From assembly GCF_001182825.2 (NCBI RefSeq), contig NZ_LFYO02000002.1, positions 806,001 through 870,000 on the forward strand: 64,000 bases of DNA, written 5' to 3'. This DNA comes from Streptococcus sp. X13SY08. Lineage in GTDB: Bacteria > Bacillota > Bacilli > Lactobacillales > Streptococcaceae. Under the pieces are notes generated by a model. It saw only the letters and a list, made by a program, of their open reading frames with translations. It made no database searches and had not been told where the DNA came from. Both the position numbers and the translations under genes were made by a program. Within the stretch, counting starts at the first letter, position 1, and each line of letters begins with the position of its first letter. Positions 17,939 through 26,655 of this stretch are shown here, piece after piece.

Positions 17939-17966
17939 ATTATATCATAATTGCTTGTGATTGCAA
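17939..17966 (-). promoter_or_regulatory. Promoter of the candidate small RNA
   Basis: TTGCAA (complement of 17961-17966) and a perfect TATAAT (complement of 17939-17944) are 16 bases apart. Transcription should begin close to 17932. Confidence 0.7.
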
Positions 17967-17992
17967 GGGATTCAATGATTTTGTAAACGTTT

Positions 17993-18232
17993 TTACGGAT
18001 TTTTATTCCGTCTCAAGGTAAAAACATCCGGCACTGGATCATAGCCGCCTTCCACAAAAGGATGGCAACGTAAAATCCGTGCTAGGCCCATCAAAAAACC
18101 TTTTAATCCATGCTTTTTTAAGGTTTGGATCATATAGGCAGAGCAGGTTGGTTGATAGCGACAGCTTGGAGGGAAAAGAGAGGAAATAAATCGTTGGTAG
18201 CCTCGCACCAGCTGAATCAGTAGCCAGGTCAT
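17993..18232 (-). CDS. yidD: YidD membrane protein insertion efficiency factor
   Basis: This 79-residue protein has the family core [23 protein letters not shown] followed by [20 protein letters not shown]. YidD assists YidC-dependent membrane insertion at the inner face of the membrane. ATG at 18232 overlaps the rluB stop by four bases (ATGA), so the two are translationally coupled. Length and motifs are normal. Confidence 0.93.
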   Translation of the reverse strand: MTWLLIQLVRGYQRFISSLFPPSCRYQPTCSAYMIQTLKKHGLKGFLMGLARILRCHPFVEGGYDPVPDVFTLRRNKNP

Positions 18233-18960
18233 TTCTTGCTCGTTTTAGTTACAGCCAGTGTGTGAAGTTGGCTGATCTCTTTTTTATTGAGACGACGGCA
18301 TTCCCAAGGACGCAAGCCCGTCAAGTCCAAATTGCCGAATTGAGTCCGAGATAATTTATCCACTTGAAGTCCTACTGCTTCAAACATTTTCTTGACCTGA
18401 TGATTGCGACCTTCATGAATGGTTAATTGGACAACTGAACGATGTTTTACAGGATCAACTTTAAGAATTTCATAAACCGCAGGCTGCGTTTTTCTACCAT
18501 CAATAACAATACCTTTTGTTAAGGGGCGCAACACCTCCTTATTTGCAATCCCTTTAACACGGGCGATATAAATCTTATCGATTTCGTTTCGTGGGTGAAT
18601 CATTTCATCTGTAAAATCACCATCATTGGTCAAAATTAAGACACCAGATGTGTCCCAGTCCAAACGCCCAACAGGGTAAATCCGTTCCTTGACCATCGGC
18701 AAAAGATCAACAACCGTTTTTCTGCCTTTGTCATCAGAAACGCTCGAAATCACACCGCGAGGTTTGTGTAAAAGGTAATAGACCTTCTCTTCATTGTAAA
18801 TCGGTTGACCTTCCACTTCAACCTTATCTCCAGATTTGATGGTTGTCCCAAGTTCACGAACAACCTCCCTATTGACTGTCACAAGCCCCTGTTTAATCAG
18901 TTCCTCCGCCTTACGACGACTGGCAACACCAGCATGAGCAATATATTTATTGATACGCAT
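18229..18960 (-). CDS. rluB: 23S rRNA pseudouridine synthase, RsuA/RluB family
   Basis: The 243-residue protein has an N-terminal S4 RNA-binding domain ([21 protein letters not shown]) and a catalytic domain with [17 protein letters not shown], containing the catalytic Asp. [14 protein letters not shown] is typical of the family. By analogy it isomerises U2605 in 23S rRNA. The ATG at 18960 has no strong ribosome binding site, and an intergenic repeat begins right before it. In streptococci this gene normally follows scpB, as here. Confidence 0.92.
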   Translation of the reverse strand: MRINKYIAHAGVASRRKAEELIKQGLVTVNREVVRELGTTIKSGDKVEVEGQPIYNEEKVYYLLHKPRGVISSVSDDKGRKTVVDLLPMVKERIYPVGRLDWDTSGVLILTNDGDFTDEMIHPRNEIDKIYIARVKGIANKEVLRPLTKGIVIDGRKTQPAVYEILKVDPVKHRSVVQLTIHEGRNHQVKKMFEAVGLQVDKLSRTQFGNLDLTGLRPWECRRLNKKEISQLHTLAVTKTSKK

Positions 18961-18964
18961 ATTT

Positions 18965-19161
18965 ATGATACAAAGAGCGTTATAGGCTTAGTGAAAATAA
19001 GCGGTAAGACAGACATCTATGATGTCGTTGTCGCACCCTCGTCAGACTGACTAGGACTTTATCTAAGTCCAGTCAGCTACGACGTTCTTAAAAAGATATT
19101 TCTAACAAAATATTTTCACATAGATCCATAGCTCGTGTTCAATTCACGAGAGCTCTACCTC
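18965..19161. repeat. Third AGAGCGTTA repeat and hairpins between scpB and rluB
   Basis: ATGATACAAAGAGCGTTATA (from 18965) followed by GCTTAGTGAAAATAAG resembles the copies near 9957 and 10067. Hairpins follow: GGACTT-TATC-TAAGTCC (about 19051-19068) and AGCTCGTG with CACGAG (about 19130-19150). The element fills the 200-bp gap and may carry the rluB promoter. Confidence 0.5.
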
Positions 19162-19736
19162 TTATTGTTCTAATTCTTTGAACTCAGTTTCCAACTCATC
19201 CAAATGATTTTCGTGTGGCTCTGTCAATGCTGACACCTCTTCTTCAGATGCCTCTTTTTGCCCAAACAATTCCGTTTCTTGGTCTACCAAATCCAAATCA
19301 GACACGTCTGGCAATTGTGCCAAATCATTGATGCCCATGTAATCTAGGAAATAATCCGTTGTCACATATAAATTCGGACGCCCAATCACTTCTTTTTTCC
19401 CGTTTTCACGAATGAGATCAAATGCCTGTAATTTGCTAATGGCACCACTTGAATTCACTCCACGAATATCAGCGACATGGATTGATTGATTGGCGTTTTG
19501 GAATAAATTCGTAAAAGCTCCACAAATTCTTTCTTGGTCACCAAGCGATAATGATTGGAAGATTCCAATATCATCAAGCCAGATTGACTATCTGACTGAT
19601 ATTTTTCCTGTAACTTTTCTAGTTGTTGTAAGATTGCAGATGGCTGCAAATCGAGCATTTCTGCCAGATTGCGTAGACTCAACCCATCTTCTCCTGCCAC
19701 AAAGAGCAAGACTTCAATTTCTGCTAAGCGACTCAT
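19162..19736 (-). pseudogene. scpB: Segregation and condensation protein B, internal deletion
   Basis: ScpB dimers bind the kleisin ScpA in the SMC condensin. The N-terminal half is intact from the ATG at 19736 (AAGGAGTGAGC precedes it) to KTPINQSMS. Near 19470 the frame ends. The second half resumes in another frame as [24 protein letters not shown] and runs to 19162 with the usual acidic tail. About 20-25 residues of the second winged helix (the VLSIVAYKQPITR-type segment, from family memory) are missing. It overlaps scpA by 23 bases, as in intact streptococcal loci. Confidence 0.88.
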
Positions 19737-20262
19737 GCTCACTCCTTACTAAATAAATTTTTCCAAAATTCTCAGTTTGCTCCAATAAAATCTCCTGAAC
19801 CTTGACCAGCTCCAAGGTCGCAAGAAACAAAGTGATCACTTCATTCAAATCTCGACTTTCCTTGAAAATATTGCTCAGTTCAATCCGTTTTTGCTGGGTA
19901 AATCGCTTGCGCACCCGATCCATCATATCTTCGCCTGCACCAAGGTGACATCCTCATACACCAAATCCAACTTAGGCTTAGAGAAATAATTGGCTCGTTC
20001 ATTGTGCTGCTCACCCAATTTCTCACTTAGAAGTTTGAACTTGCGGTACTCTTCCAACTGATCCAAGAGTTGCTGTTCAGGATCTTCTTCAAGAGGTGTT
20101 TCTTCAACCACTTTTGGCAAAAGACGACGGCTTTTGATCAGCATCAGCTGGCTTGCCATCAGCATGTACTCACCGTACTTGGTAAATATCCATTTGGTAT
20201 TTAGAGACCAGATGGAGCAAGAGATCCAGCGGTCCTTCAAAATCTTTTAATTTTATATCCAT
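19714..20262 (-). pseudogene. scpA: Segregation and condensation protein A (kleisin), two internal deletions
   Basis: The gene starts normally ([30 protein letters not shown] 20262). Near 20178 it loses about 25 residues and changes frame, resuming at [22 protein letters not shown] second gap near 19930 drops about 30 residues after [10 protein letters not shown] and changes frame again; the C-terminal winged helix follows ([12 protein letters not shown]... [14 protein letters not shown]). The parts together are clearly ScpA, the SMC-bridging subunit needed for chromosome segregation. Two separate deletions in one gene and one in the next make a point error unlikely. Confidence 0.88.
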
Positions 20263-21020
20263 TATTTGTATTTTTCTAGACTAACCAATGTTTTCAAGCC
20301 CAATTGCTTGGCAATTTCTTCTAAGGAACGCCCTTCCTTCAACTCATGCAAAATATATTGTTCGCGCAACTTCTGCGCTGACCAAGAGGACTGATGGATT
20401 TCACTCAAAAATTCTCCTAAGCGATTGAAAAACCATTGTCGAGAATAGGATTGACCTTTCTTGTCAAAAAGATAGATGTTAGGTCCACTTTTTTCAAAAT
20501 GAGCCTTCAGATATGGTAACAACTTTTTAGGAATGGCTAAAATCCGCTTTGCTCCATCTCGCTTGACCGTCATAATACCAAAATCAAGCTCTATATCTGC
20601 CACTTGTAACTCTGCTATTTGACTAGGTGAAAGTCCCATCAAGGCTATCAAGAGCGCCAATAACTGTCCTTTAGGAAAAGCCGTGCTAGATTGAAACAAG
20701 GGACTCAAATCAGCTAATTGACTTCCACTTGTGTCGCTATATTGCTTCACTGTAACATTTAAATCTAGCTTATAAAATCGATCGATAAGATTTTCCTTAT
20801 AGAGAAAGTAAAGAAATTGATTGACAGCAGATTGCTTGCGCTTTTGAGCAGTCGGTTTTAGCTTACCTAAAAATGCGCCATATATGGCTAGTTTCGCCTC
20901 CGAAAGCTGACCATCTGTAATCTCTATAAATTGTTTGAGATCACCCTTATAAGCTAGTTTCGATTGCTCCGCTAGCTCTTCTTTTTGTTCTAAAAATATT
21001 TTAATATAGCTCTGCTTCAT
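20262..21020 (-). CDS. XerD-like tyrosine recombinase family protein (degenerate active site)
   Basis: The 252-residue protein has a SAM-like core-binding domain ([31 protein letters not shown]) and a C-terminal catalytic-type domain. In streptococci this XerD-like gene sits beside scpAB, as here. The C-terminal catalytic boxes are atypical: [17 protein letters not shown] keeps an Arg but not the paired His of L-R-H, and [13 protein letters not shown] replaces the L-G-H-x4-T-x-x-Y box while keeping Tyr. A classical recombinase function is doubtful, consistent with streptococci using XerS instead. ATG at 21020 overlaps the cbpB stop by four bases. Confidence 0.85.
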   Translation of the reverse strand: MKQSYIKIFLEQKEELAEQSKLAYKGDLKQFIEITDGQLSEAKLAIYGAFLGKLKPTAQKRKQSAVNQFLYFLYKENLIDRFYKLDLNVTVKQYSDTSGSQLADLSPLFQSSTAFPKGQLLALLIALMGLSPSQIAELQVADIELDFGIMTVKRDGAKRILAIPKKLLPYLKAHFEKSGPNIYLFDKKGQSYSRQWFFNRLGEFLSEIHQSSWSAQKLREQYILHELKEGRSLEEIAKQLGLKTLVSLEKYK

Positions 21021-21472
21021 TCTATGTGTTCCGTATGAAAGTGACTGCTATGGAGAAGGGCATTGACCGCTTTTAAGATGGATTTACGAGTAATAATCCC
21101 TAAAAATTCTCGATTGTCTCCGACGACTGGCAAGAATGGTTCATCAACTAACTTGCGCAACACCTCTTCCAAGCGGTATTGTTCAGGAACCGTTTCCACA
21201 TCTGTTTTAGCAATCAAAGAAATGTCTTGATTCAGCTCATCATCCGTTAGATTATTGAGCGATTGATAACTCATAATTTCACGTAAACCAATACTACCAA
21301 AAAAGCGATTGTCCTCTGTCACCACCGGCACGCGCGAGTAAGCCATATTACAGAGAAGGAGCTTGGCGTGGTCAATATTATGCGTATCCACAAGCACAGC
21401 CAATTGATTAGCTGGCGTCAAAAACGTTTCTTCTCGACCGACTAAAAATTCTATTACTTTTGGTGCAATCAT
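21017..21472 (-). CDS. cbpB: CBS-domain protein, CbpB/YkuL type
   Basis: This 151-residue protein has two CBS motifs (about residues 15-70, YSRVPVVTEDNRFFGSIGL, and 80-140, FLPVVGDNREFLGIITRKSIL). Related Firmicute proteins bind cyclic di-AMP and are called CbpB (YkuL, DarB). Regulation of potassium and (p)ppGpp metabolism has been shown for them elsewhere, and ktrAB lies in this window. ATG at 21472 overlaps the yfcE stop by four bases. The gene symbol is by family resemblance. Confidence 0.75.
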   Translation of the reverse strand: MIAPKVIEFLVGREETFLTPANQLAVLVDTHNIDHAKLLLCNMAYSRVPVVTEDNRFFGSIGLREIMSYQSLNNLTDDELNQDISLIAKTDVETVPEQYRLEEVLRKLVDEPFLPVVGDNREFLGIITRKSILKAVNALLHSSHFHTEHIE

Positions 21473-21999
21473 CGTGGGATATCCTTACTTAGCGATGAAT
21501 AGAGTTGGTGTTCTGTTGTGTAAAATGCCACATGAAACCGGTCGGGCTCAATTGTCACTAGAGCATAAAGTCGCTCTCTAATCAATCCTCGAGGCTGCGT
21601 CACAGAGCCTGGATTGAGAAAAAGAGTTTTTCCACGCACTTCCGCATCCGCAGCATGCAAGTGCCCGTACAGACAAATGTCTGCATCCATTTCCTGCGCC
21701 CAATAATCCAATTTCTGCCAGGTATAGTTAATCGAAAAAAGATGTCCATGGATCTGGGCAATTCGATACGGACCAACTTCGGTCAAAAGAGTTTCTGGAT
21801 AACCACCTCTGTAGTCGCAATTCCCCAAAACAACCTGAATTCCCTCCCAAATCGTGTCCTCAGCTGCTAACTCTGAATCACCATTATGAAAAATAGCATC
21901 CACCTTGCCTTGATAACGATCTTTAATTTCTTGAACAATAGCACGATCTCCATGGGAGTCGCTCATGACCAGAATAGTCTTACTTACTTGGCTTGCCAT
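21469..21999 (-). CDS. YfcE/MJ0936-type metallophosphoesterase
   Basis: The 176-residue protein carries all five metallophosphatase motifs: D-S-H-G-D (SDSHGDRA), N-G-D (FHNGDSE), G-N-C-D, H-G-H (IHGHLF) and G-H-L-H (YGHLHAAD). Family members hydrolyse phosphodiesters; the physiological substrate is unknown. ATG at 21999 overlaps the end of rdgB by 16 bases and has GGAGG about ten bases upstream inside rdgB. Confidence 0.9.
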   Translation of the reverse strand: MASQVSKTILVMSDSHGDRAIVQEIKDRYQGKVDAIFHNGDSELAAEDTIWEGIQVVLGNCDYRGGYPETLLTEVGPYRIAQIHGHLFSINYTWQKLDYWAQEMDADICLYGHLHAADAEVRGKTLFLNPGSVTQPRGLIRERLYALVTIEPDRFHVAFYTTEHQLYSSLSKDIPR

Positions 22000-22964
22000 G
22001 CTGGAAATGCCTCCATTAGTTTTTTCAAGGCTAATGCGCGGTGAGACTGTTGATTTTTCTCTTCCATGCTCAGCTGTGCTGCTGTCTGACCAGATTGACC
22101 AACTAAAAATAGTGGATCATAGCCAAATCCGCCCTCACCCTGTGGCGCAAAAGCGATATAGCCCGGCCACTCTGCTTCAACTACTAAACTTTCTTTCTCA
22201 GGTACTGCCACCACCAAGGTACAGTGGAATTGCGCTGACCGATCTTTTTGGTCAAAGACCATGGCCAATTCGTGCAAGAGTTTAGCATTGTTTAAGTCAT
22301 CTGTGGCATCAGATCCAGAAAAACGTGCTGACCAAACGCCCGGCATCCCGCCTAATTTGTCAACTTTGAGACCCGAATCATCCGCTAAAACCATCTTACC
22401 AGTTAAATTGGCAATGGTTTCTGCTTTAAGACGAGCATTCTCTTCAAAGGTCATCCCCGTTTCTGCCACATCTGGCAAATCAGGATAATCATTTAAGTTT
22501 TCAACCTTGTAGCCCAACCGTTCAAAGAAAGCACGAAATTCTCTCGTTTTCCCCTCGTTTTTAGTTGCAATCAAAATTGTGTCTCCGAATGAAAGTGTAC
22601 CTTTCCCTTCGTTTGTCCCGAAAAATTGTTCCAGCGATACACCTAACTTTGGTAAATGCACAGCTAAGAGCTGATTATTTTCAGTGATTAGGATAGAACC
22701 AGCATGTTGCGTTACTTCAAGTCTACGTCCTTTTTCTTGATTAATCATGTCTACCAAAAACTTCACCAAGCGTAAGTCTGAGGTGTAACAGATGATATGA
22801 ACTTGTGCGCCTTCACAACCCAATTGCCCCAAAAGCTGATGGACGATTCCTTGAACCCTTTCATAAACTGCATCATCGCCAAAACAGGTTACATAATTAA
22901 AACTTTCCCATTTCCCGATAAACCAATCATGCTCATCTTTGTATTCGTAGATTTTTTCTGTCAT
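21984..22964 (-). CDS. rdgB: Non-canonical purine NTP pyrophosphatase with N-terminal extension
   Basis: The C-terminal 200 residues are a HAM1/RdgB-type enzyme that hydrolyses ITP, dITP and XTP to the monophosphate: [41 protein letters not shown] and [10 protein letters not shown] are present. The first ~125 residues ([21 protein letters not shown]) are an extra domain of unknown function seen in streptococcal versions. I chose the ATG at 22964, which overlaps the murI stop in ATGA. The upstream in-frame reading lies within murI. Confidence 0.92.
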   Translation of the reverse strand: MTEKIYEYKDEHDWFIGKWESFNYVTCFGDDAVYERVQGIVHQLLGQLGCEGAQVHIICYTSDLRLVKFLVDMINQEKGRRLEVTQHAGSILITENNQLLAVHLPKLGVSLEQFFGTNEGKGTLSFGDTILIATKNEGKTREFRAFFERLGYKVENLNDYPDLPDVAETGMTFEENARLKAETIANLTGKMVLADDSGLKVDKLGGMPGVWSARFSGSDATDDLNNAKLLHELAMVFDQKDRSAQFHCTLVVAVPEKESLVVEAEWPGYIAFAPQGEGGFGYDPLFLVGQSGQTAAQLSMEEKNQQSHRALALKKLMEAFPAWQAK

Positions 22965-23755
22965 AGCTTCACGTATTCCACTTTCATTTGAATGTTCAGC
23001 CAATCCTCAGCGACTTCTTGGAAAGCGCGCGGGCTGGCTGTTGTGTAAAATTGATGCTCTTTTTTGCTTCCTGTCCGACTATGATTGATTTCAAAGTAGT
23101 TGAGCAAAACAGAAATATCCCGTGCGCATTCTGCTCCACTATCAATCAACTTTACCTCTGGTCCCATAGCGTGCTGAATGATGGGACGCAGCAATGGAAA
23201 ATGAGTGCAACCCAAAACCAAGGTGTCTACCTTGCCCTTTAGTGGACTGAGTGTTTCATAAACCACTTTTTTCGCCATACTAGATTTGTATTGATTGGAT
23301 TCCACCAAAGGTACAAATTTAGGACATGCCAAACTGTATACCTGCGTTTCAGGTGATAGAGATTGGATTTTTTGACGGTAAATATCCGATTGAATCGTCA
23401 TGGGGGTCCCCAAGATACCAATTTCCCCTGCTTGACTAGCCTTGATGGCTGCCGAAGCACCCGGTAAAATCACTCCCAAAACGGGAATATCCAAGGCTGC
23501 TTTAACCTCTTCCCATGCTACTGCCGTAGCTGTATTACAGGCAAATACAATCATTTTGACATCCTTAGTCAAGAGAAAATTGACCAATTGCCAAGTGTAT
23601 TCACGAATTTGTTCAGCTGAGCGTGGACCATATGGCGCACGCGCTGAATCTCCAATATAAACGATTTCTTCATGTGGAAGCTGGCGCATGACTTCTCGTA
23701 CAACGGTCAAGCCACCGACACCCGAATCCAGAAAACCGATTGGTCGATTATCCAT
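22961..23755 (-). CDS. murI: Glutamate racemase
   Basis: The 264-residue enzyme supplies D-glutamate for peptidoglycan. Both catalytic cysteines lie in their motifs, CNTATAVAW and GCTHFPLL, and [12 protein letters not shown] near the N-terminus is diagnostic. ATG at 23755; the upstream region has only a weak ribosome binding site. It heads a tight run murI-rdgB-yfcE-cbpB-xerD-like-scpA-scpB-rluB-yidD with overlapping ends. Confidence 0.96.
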   Translation of the reverse strand: MDNRPIGFLDSGVGGLTVVREVMRQLPHEEIVYIGDSARAPYGPRSAEQIREYTWQLVNFLLTKDVKMIVFACNTATAVAWEEVKAALDIPVLGVILPGASAAIKASQAGEIGILGTPMTIQSDIYRQKIQSLSPETQVYSLACPKFVPLVESNQYKSSMAKKVVYETLSPLKGKVDTLVLGCTHFPLLRPIIQHAMGPEVKLIDSGAECARDISVLLNYFEINHSRTGSKKEHQFYTTASPRAFQEVAEDWLNIQMKVEYVKL

Positions 23756-23816
23756 AAACTCGCATTGAAGGGGGATTAAAAATACTCCCTTCTCCTTTCA
23801 AGATTTTGCTAAACTG

Positions 23817-23846
23817 AAAAAGGGACTTGGGAAATCTCCCAGTCCC
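23817..23846 (-). terminator. Terminator after yneF
   Basis: GGGACTtGGGA and TCCCAGTCCC (23822-23846) form a ten-pair stem. The minus strand continues with UUUUU. It lies eight bases past the yneF stop. Confidence 0.85.
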
Positions 23847-23853
23847 AATTTTT

Positions 23854-24087
23854 CTATTTTTTCTTGCCGACTCTTTGTTGGCTCTTGATTTGGCGCAGTA
23901 CTTGTTGAACTTTAGCTTCACTTGGTTTTTGCCCCATTTGACTCATCATCATACGAAGAGCATTTTCATCCAAAATTGGTTTATCCGCGATATAGTTTTC
24001 CACTTGTTTACGAGCAAGATAGAAACCTAAAACGATTCCTCCTGCTAATGCGACTAAAATTAATAAAATTGCTAGACCTAAATTCAT
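23854..24087 (-). CDS. yneF: YneF family (UPF0154) small membrane protein
   Basis: The 77-residue protein begins with one membrane helix (MNLGLAILLILVALAGGIVLGFYLARK), then NPxLDENALRMMMSQMGQKPSEAKVQQVLRQ-like sequence and a lysine-rich tail. This matches the UPF0154/YneF family of unknown function. ATG at 24087 follows GGAGAG. It has its own promoter and terminator. Confidence 0.88.
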   Translation of the reverse strand: MNLGLAILLILVALAGGIVLGFYLARKQVENYIADKPILDENALRMMMSQMGQKPSEAKVQQVLRQIKSQQRVGKKK

Positions 24088-24117
24088 GCCTATCTCTCCT
24101 TCGATTTTTCTTGTTTT

Positions 24118-24146
24118 ATTATAACAGATTTAAACCTTGATGACAA
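24118..24146 (-). promoter_or_regulatory. Promoter of yneF
   Basis: TTGTCA (complement of 24141-24146) and TATAAT (complement of 24118-24123) are 17 bases apart, about 30 bases before the start codon. The remaining gap to 24278 holds nothing I can recognise. Confidence 0.7.
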
Positions 24147-24274
24147 ATATCAAAAGAGTAAAATCTGCATCTAGATTACTAATCCTTATAAGCATGCGAC
24201 AGTAGCAATCAATGGTTGAGCAGACAACTGCTTTTGTCTATTTTACAATCAAAGACTTAATTGATTTAGAAGCA

Positions 24275-24301
24275 AAAATTCCTCGCCCAAAGGGCAAGGA
24301 A
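24275..24301 (-). terminator. Terminator after the Bax1-like gene
   Basis: TTCCTcGCCC (24279-24288) pairs with GGGCaAGGAA (24292-24301), followed on the minus strand by UUUUU. It lies seven bases past the stop at 24309. Confidence 0.88.
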
Positions 24302-24308
24302 TGCACTT

Positions 24309-25004
24309 TTAATCGCGTGAACCAAAAATGCGCAAGAGATTCAAAAACAAGTTAATAAAATCTAAGTAAAGTTGCAAAGCTAATGAAACAACCCATCCTT
24401 GCCCCACTTGACCACCAGTTTGTTCAAAAACGTAGCGAATGCGTTGGTTATCATAGGCAATCAAACCAGCGAAGATTACAACTGAGATGATAGAAATGAT
24501 AAAGCTCATACCTGAGCTACCTAGGAAAATATTGACCACACTGGCAATAATAATCCCGATCAAGGCTGCACGTAAAGCTTGCCCCATCGCAGATAAATCT
24601 TTTTTAGTCGTGGCACCAATAACTGCCATCACTGCAAACATAAGAGCTGATGATATAAAAGCGTTGAAAACTGTCGCTTGTGTGTAAAATAAGAGTACGA
24701 AACTCAATGTGAAGCCATTTAAAACTGAGTACAGTAAGAACATAGGCAAAGCCATAGGGCTATTTTTAGCCGCCATACCTGAAGCCGCAAAAACCAAGAT
24801 CAACTCTACAAGCATCAAAATCATGAGAACCATAGAGCCACCACGCAAGATTGAAATAGTGACGTCTTGAAAAACTGTCAATGATAAGAGAGCTGTCAAA
24901 GCGGATAAAACAATACCTGCTGCTACAAAACCATAAATTCGTGCAAAGAAACGGTTCAGCGCACCAACATCCGTCTGATTGATTACAAATGGATTGTCAT
25001 TCAT
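24309..25004 (-). CDS. Bax inhibitor-1/YccA family membrane protein
   Basis: The 231-residue protein has seven hydrophobic helices. Signature pieces are FFARIYGFVAAGIVLSALTAL near the N-terminus and the C-terminal AYDNQRIRYVFEQ...LALQLYLDFINLFLNLLRIFG. Members such as YetJ are pH-sensitive calcium leak channels; a role in streptococci is not established. ATG at 25004 follows AAAGGAGA. Length is normal. Confidence 0.93.
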   Translation of the reverse strand: MNDNPFVINQTDVGALNRFFARIYGFVAAGIVLSALTALLSLTVFQDVTISILRGGSMVLMILMLVELILVFAASGMAAKNSPMALPMFLLYSVLNGFTLSFVLLFYTQATVFNAFISSALMFAVMAVIGATTKKDLSAMGQALRAALIGIIIASVVNIFLGSSGMSFIISIISVVIFAGLIAYDNQRIRYVFEQTGGQVGQGWVVSLALQLYLDFINLFLNLLRIFGSRD

Positions 25005-25028
25005 TTTTTTATCTCCTTTTTAAATTGA

Positions 25029-25511
25029 TTAGATCCACTTCAGAATCTTACGATTTTTCCATTTTTGCTGAAGTGGAAAGGAAGCTTCCCGAACTGCCCA
25101 GTATTTGTCCACACAGGTCACAATCCAAGATTCTTTATATCGTGGAGGAGCAATGGTCGCTCCAAACATGTGTTTAACAATGATATCTTCTTCTAGTTTG
25201 TTGATAGAAGTCAATTTGCGAGCGTTACGAAGAGCAATGCGCGGGTGAGTCCACGCATGACTCTTGGTAAATTTGGTATCGCGCCAATCATAGAAAAATA
25301 AGTCATGGAGCAACCCACCACGAGCAGTCGCTTTGGCATCCCAACCAAATTTTTTAGCTAATTTATAACTGGTATAAGACACATGGATAGAATGTTCCAA
25401 ACGCGTCGAGTGATAATGGTGTGTAATATCTCCCAACTTTTGTACTTTAGGTGTAATAATCAAGTGACCTACATAGTCCATATATTCTTTATCTGTCATA
25501 TAAGAAGTCAA
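25029..25511 (-). CDS. HD-domain phosphohydrolase family protein
   Basis: This 160-residue protein has the HD metal set His (STRLEHSIHVSY), His-Asp (GGLLHDLFFYDW) and a later Asp/His region (SHAWTHPRIALRNA). The substrate is unknown. A TTG start at 25511 is favoured because GGAGGAGGA lies six bases upstream of it; the ATG at 25499 would be 18 bases away. The usual streptococcal order is this gene, the SpoU-type methylase and acyP, as here. Confidence 0.82.
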   Translation of the reverse strand: MTSYMTDKEYMDYVGHLIITPKVQKLGDITHHYHSTRLEHSIHVSYTSYKLAKKFGWDAKATARGGLLHDLFFYDWRDTKFTKSHAWTHPRIALRNARKLTSINKLEEDIIVKHMFGATIAPPRYKESWIVTCVDKYWAVREASFPLQQKWKNRKILKWI

Positions 25512-25573
25512 TACAATTCCTCCTCCTTGGGTACTATTATACCATAGTCTAGTAAAAGACTAGCAAATGAAAC

Positions 25574-26258
25574 TTAAAGCAAACTAAACATTAGAATCCC
25601 CGCTGCCACTGCTACATTAAGACTTTCTGCTTGACCAGACATATCTATATGAATCAATTGATCCGCTTTGTCGGTCATCAAACTAGAAATTCCTTGCCCT
25701 TCATTTCCCATAACCAAAACAAAAGATTCACGAGACGGAACCGTTCGGTAGCTAACAGAGTTTTTCGACAAAGTAGTTGCAAGAATGGAGACCTCTTGCT
25801 CCTTACACCAGTCAATCAACTCTATCGTTTCTACGCGATAAACTGGCAAATGAAAATGGCTCCCCTGCATAGAGCGAAGAACTTTCAGACTATATAAATC
25901 GGCTGACTTTGATGACACAAAGACTCCATCATAGCCTGCTGCATCCGCTGTACGAATCATTGTTCCCACATTGCCAGGATCTTGAACATCTTCTAATAAG
26001 AGATATTTCCCCAAAAGTTTATCTGGCAATTTTTGTCTCGGAAGAGTCTCGTGACATTACTTTGATCGATGAAAATTGACGGACACGATCTACAAACTCT
26101 TCTAGGACGAAGACTTGCTCGATGACCGCTCCGCTATTTTCTGCTTCTTCTAACAAATGCCAACCTTCAATGAGATACGATGATTGACGATATTTTTTTA
26201 GATGTAACTTTTTAGCTTCTTTGACCACAGAATTGGTCTTCGAACGAATGATTTCCAT
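25574..26258 (-). pseudogene. TrmH/SpoU-type RNA 2'-O-ribose methyltransferase, internal deletion
   Basis: The N-terminal substrate-binding part (MEIIRSKTNSVVKEAKKLHLKKYRQ, ATG 26258) and the C-terminal SPOUT domain are both present. The latter has LLEDVQDPGNVGTMIRTADAAG, VMGNEGQGIS and IDMSGQAESLNVAVAAGILMF, the three AdoMet motifs. They are in different frames, meeting near 26035 (SRDSSETKIAR in one frame, KLPDKLLGKYL in the next). About 20-25 residues between the two domains are missing. The methylase domain alone could be translated only from an internal start. Confidence 0.85.
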
Positions 26259-26291
26259 CCATTTCCCCTTTTTCTTTCAATACCAACCATG

Positions 26292-26297
26292 ATATAA
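26292..26297 (+). promoter_or_regulatory. Extended -10 element of acyP
   Basis: TGATATAAT, an extended -10, lies about 30 bases before the acyP start and no clear -35 is visible. The divergent methylase gene starts at 26258. Confidence 0.5.
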
Positions 26298-26329
26298 TAA
26301 AGAAAATCACTTGTCAAAAGGAAATTATC

Positions 26330-26608
26330 ATGAGAAAAGTAAAAATGATTGCATCTGGACGGGTACAGGGAGTTGGTTTTCGGTGGTCCGTCGTCTACCT
26401 AGCGCAGGAAATCGGAGACATTTATGGTCGGGTTTGGAACAATGAAAATGGAACCGTGACAATCCTAGCCCAGTCAGACCAAGCTGACAAGCTCAGCCAT
26501 TTTATCCATCAAGTCAGAAAAGGACCTTCACCAATGGCCAAAGTTACCTATCTTGACGTTACTATAGCTTCTTTCCCTGATTTTTCAGATTTTCGTGTCC
26601 AATACTGA
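26330..26608 (+). CDS. acyP: Acylphosphatase
   Basis: The 92-residue protein has the phosphate-binding loop GRVQGVGFRW (catalytic Arg) and GRVWNNENGTVTI (catalytic Asn), the two family motifs. It hydrolyses acyl phosphates such as acetyl phosphate. ATG at 26330 follows AAAGGAAA. YidC follows after 47 bases. Confidence 0.95.
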   Translation: MRKVKMIASGRVQGVGFRWSVVYLAQEIGDIYGRVWNNENGTVTILAQSDQADKLSHFIHQVRKGPSPMAKVTYLDVTIASFPDFSDFRVQY

Positions 26609-26655
26609 GATGAGACTTGTATATTTTACCTAAAAAAAGTACAATAGAAGGTATC

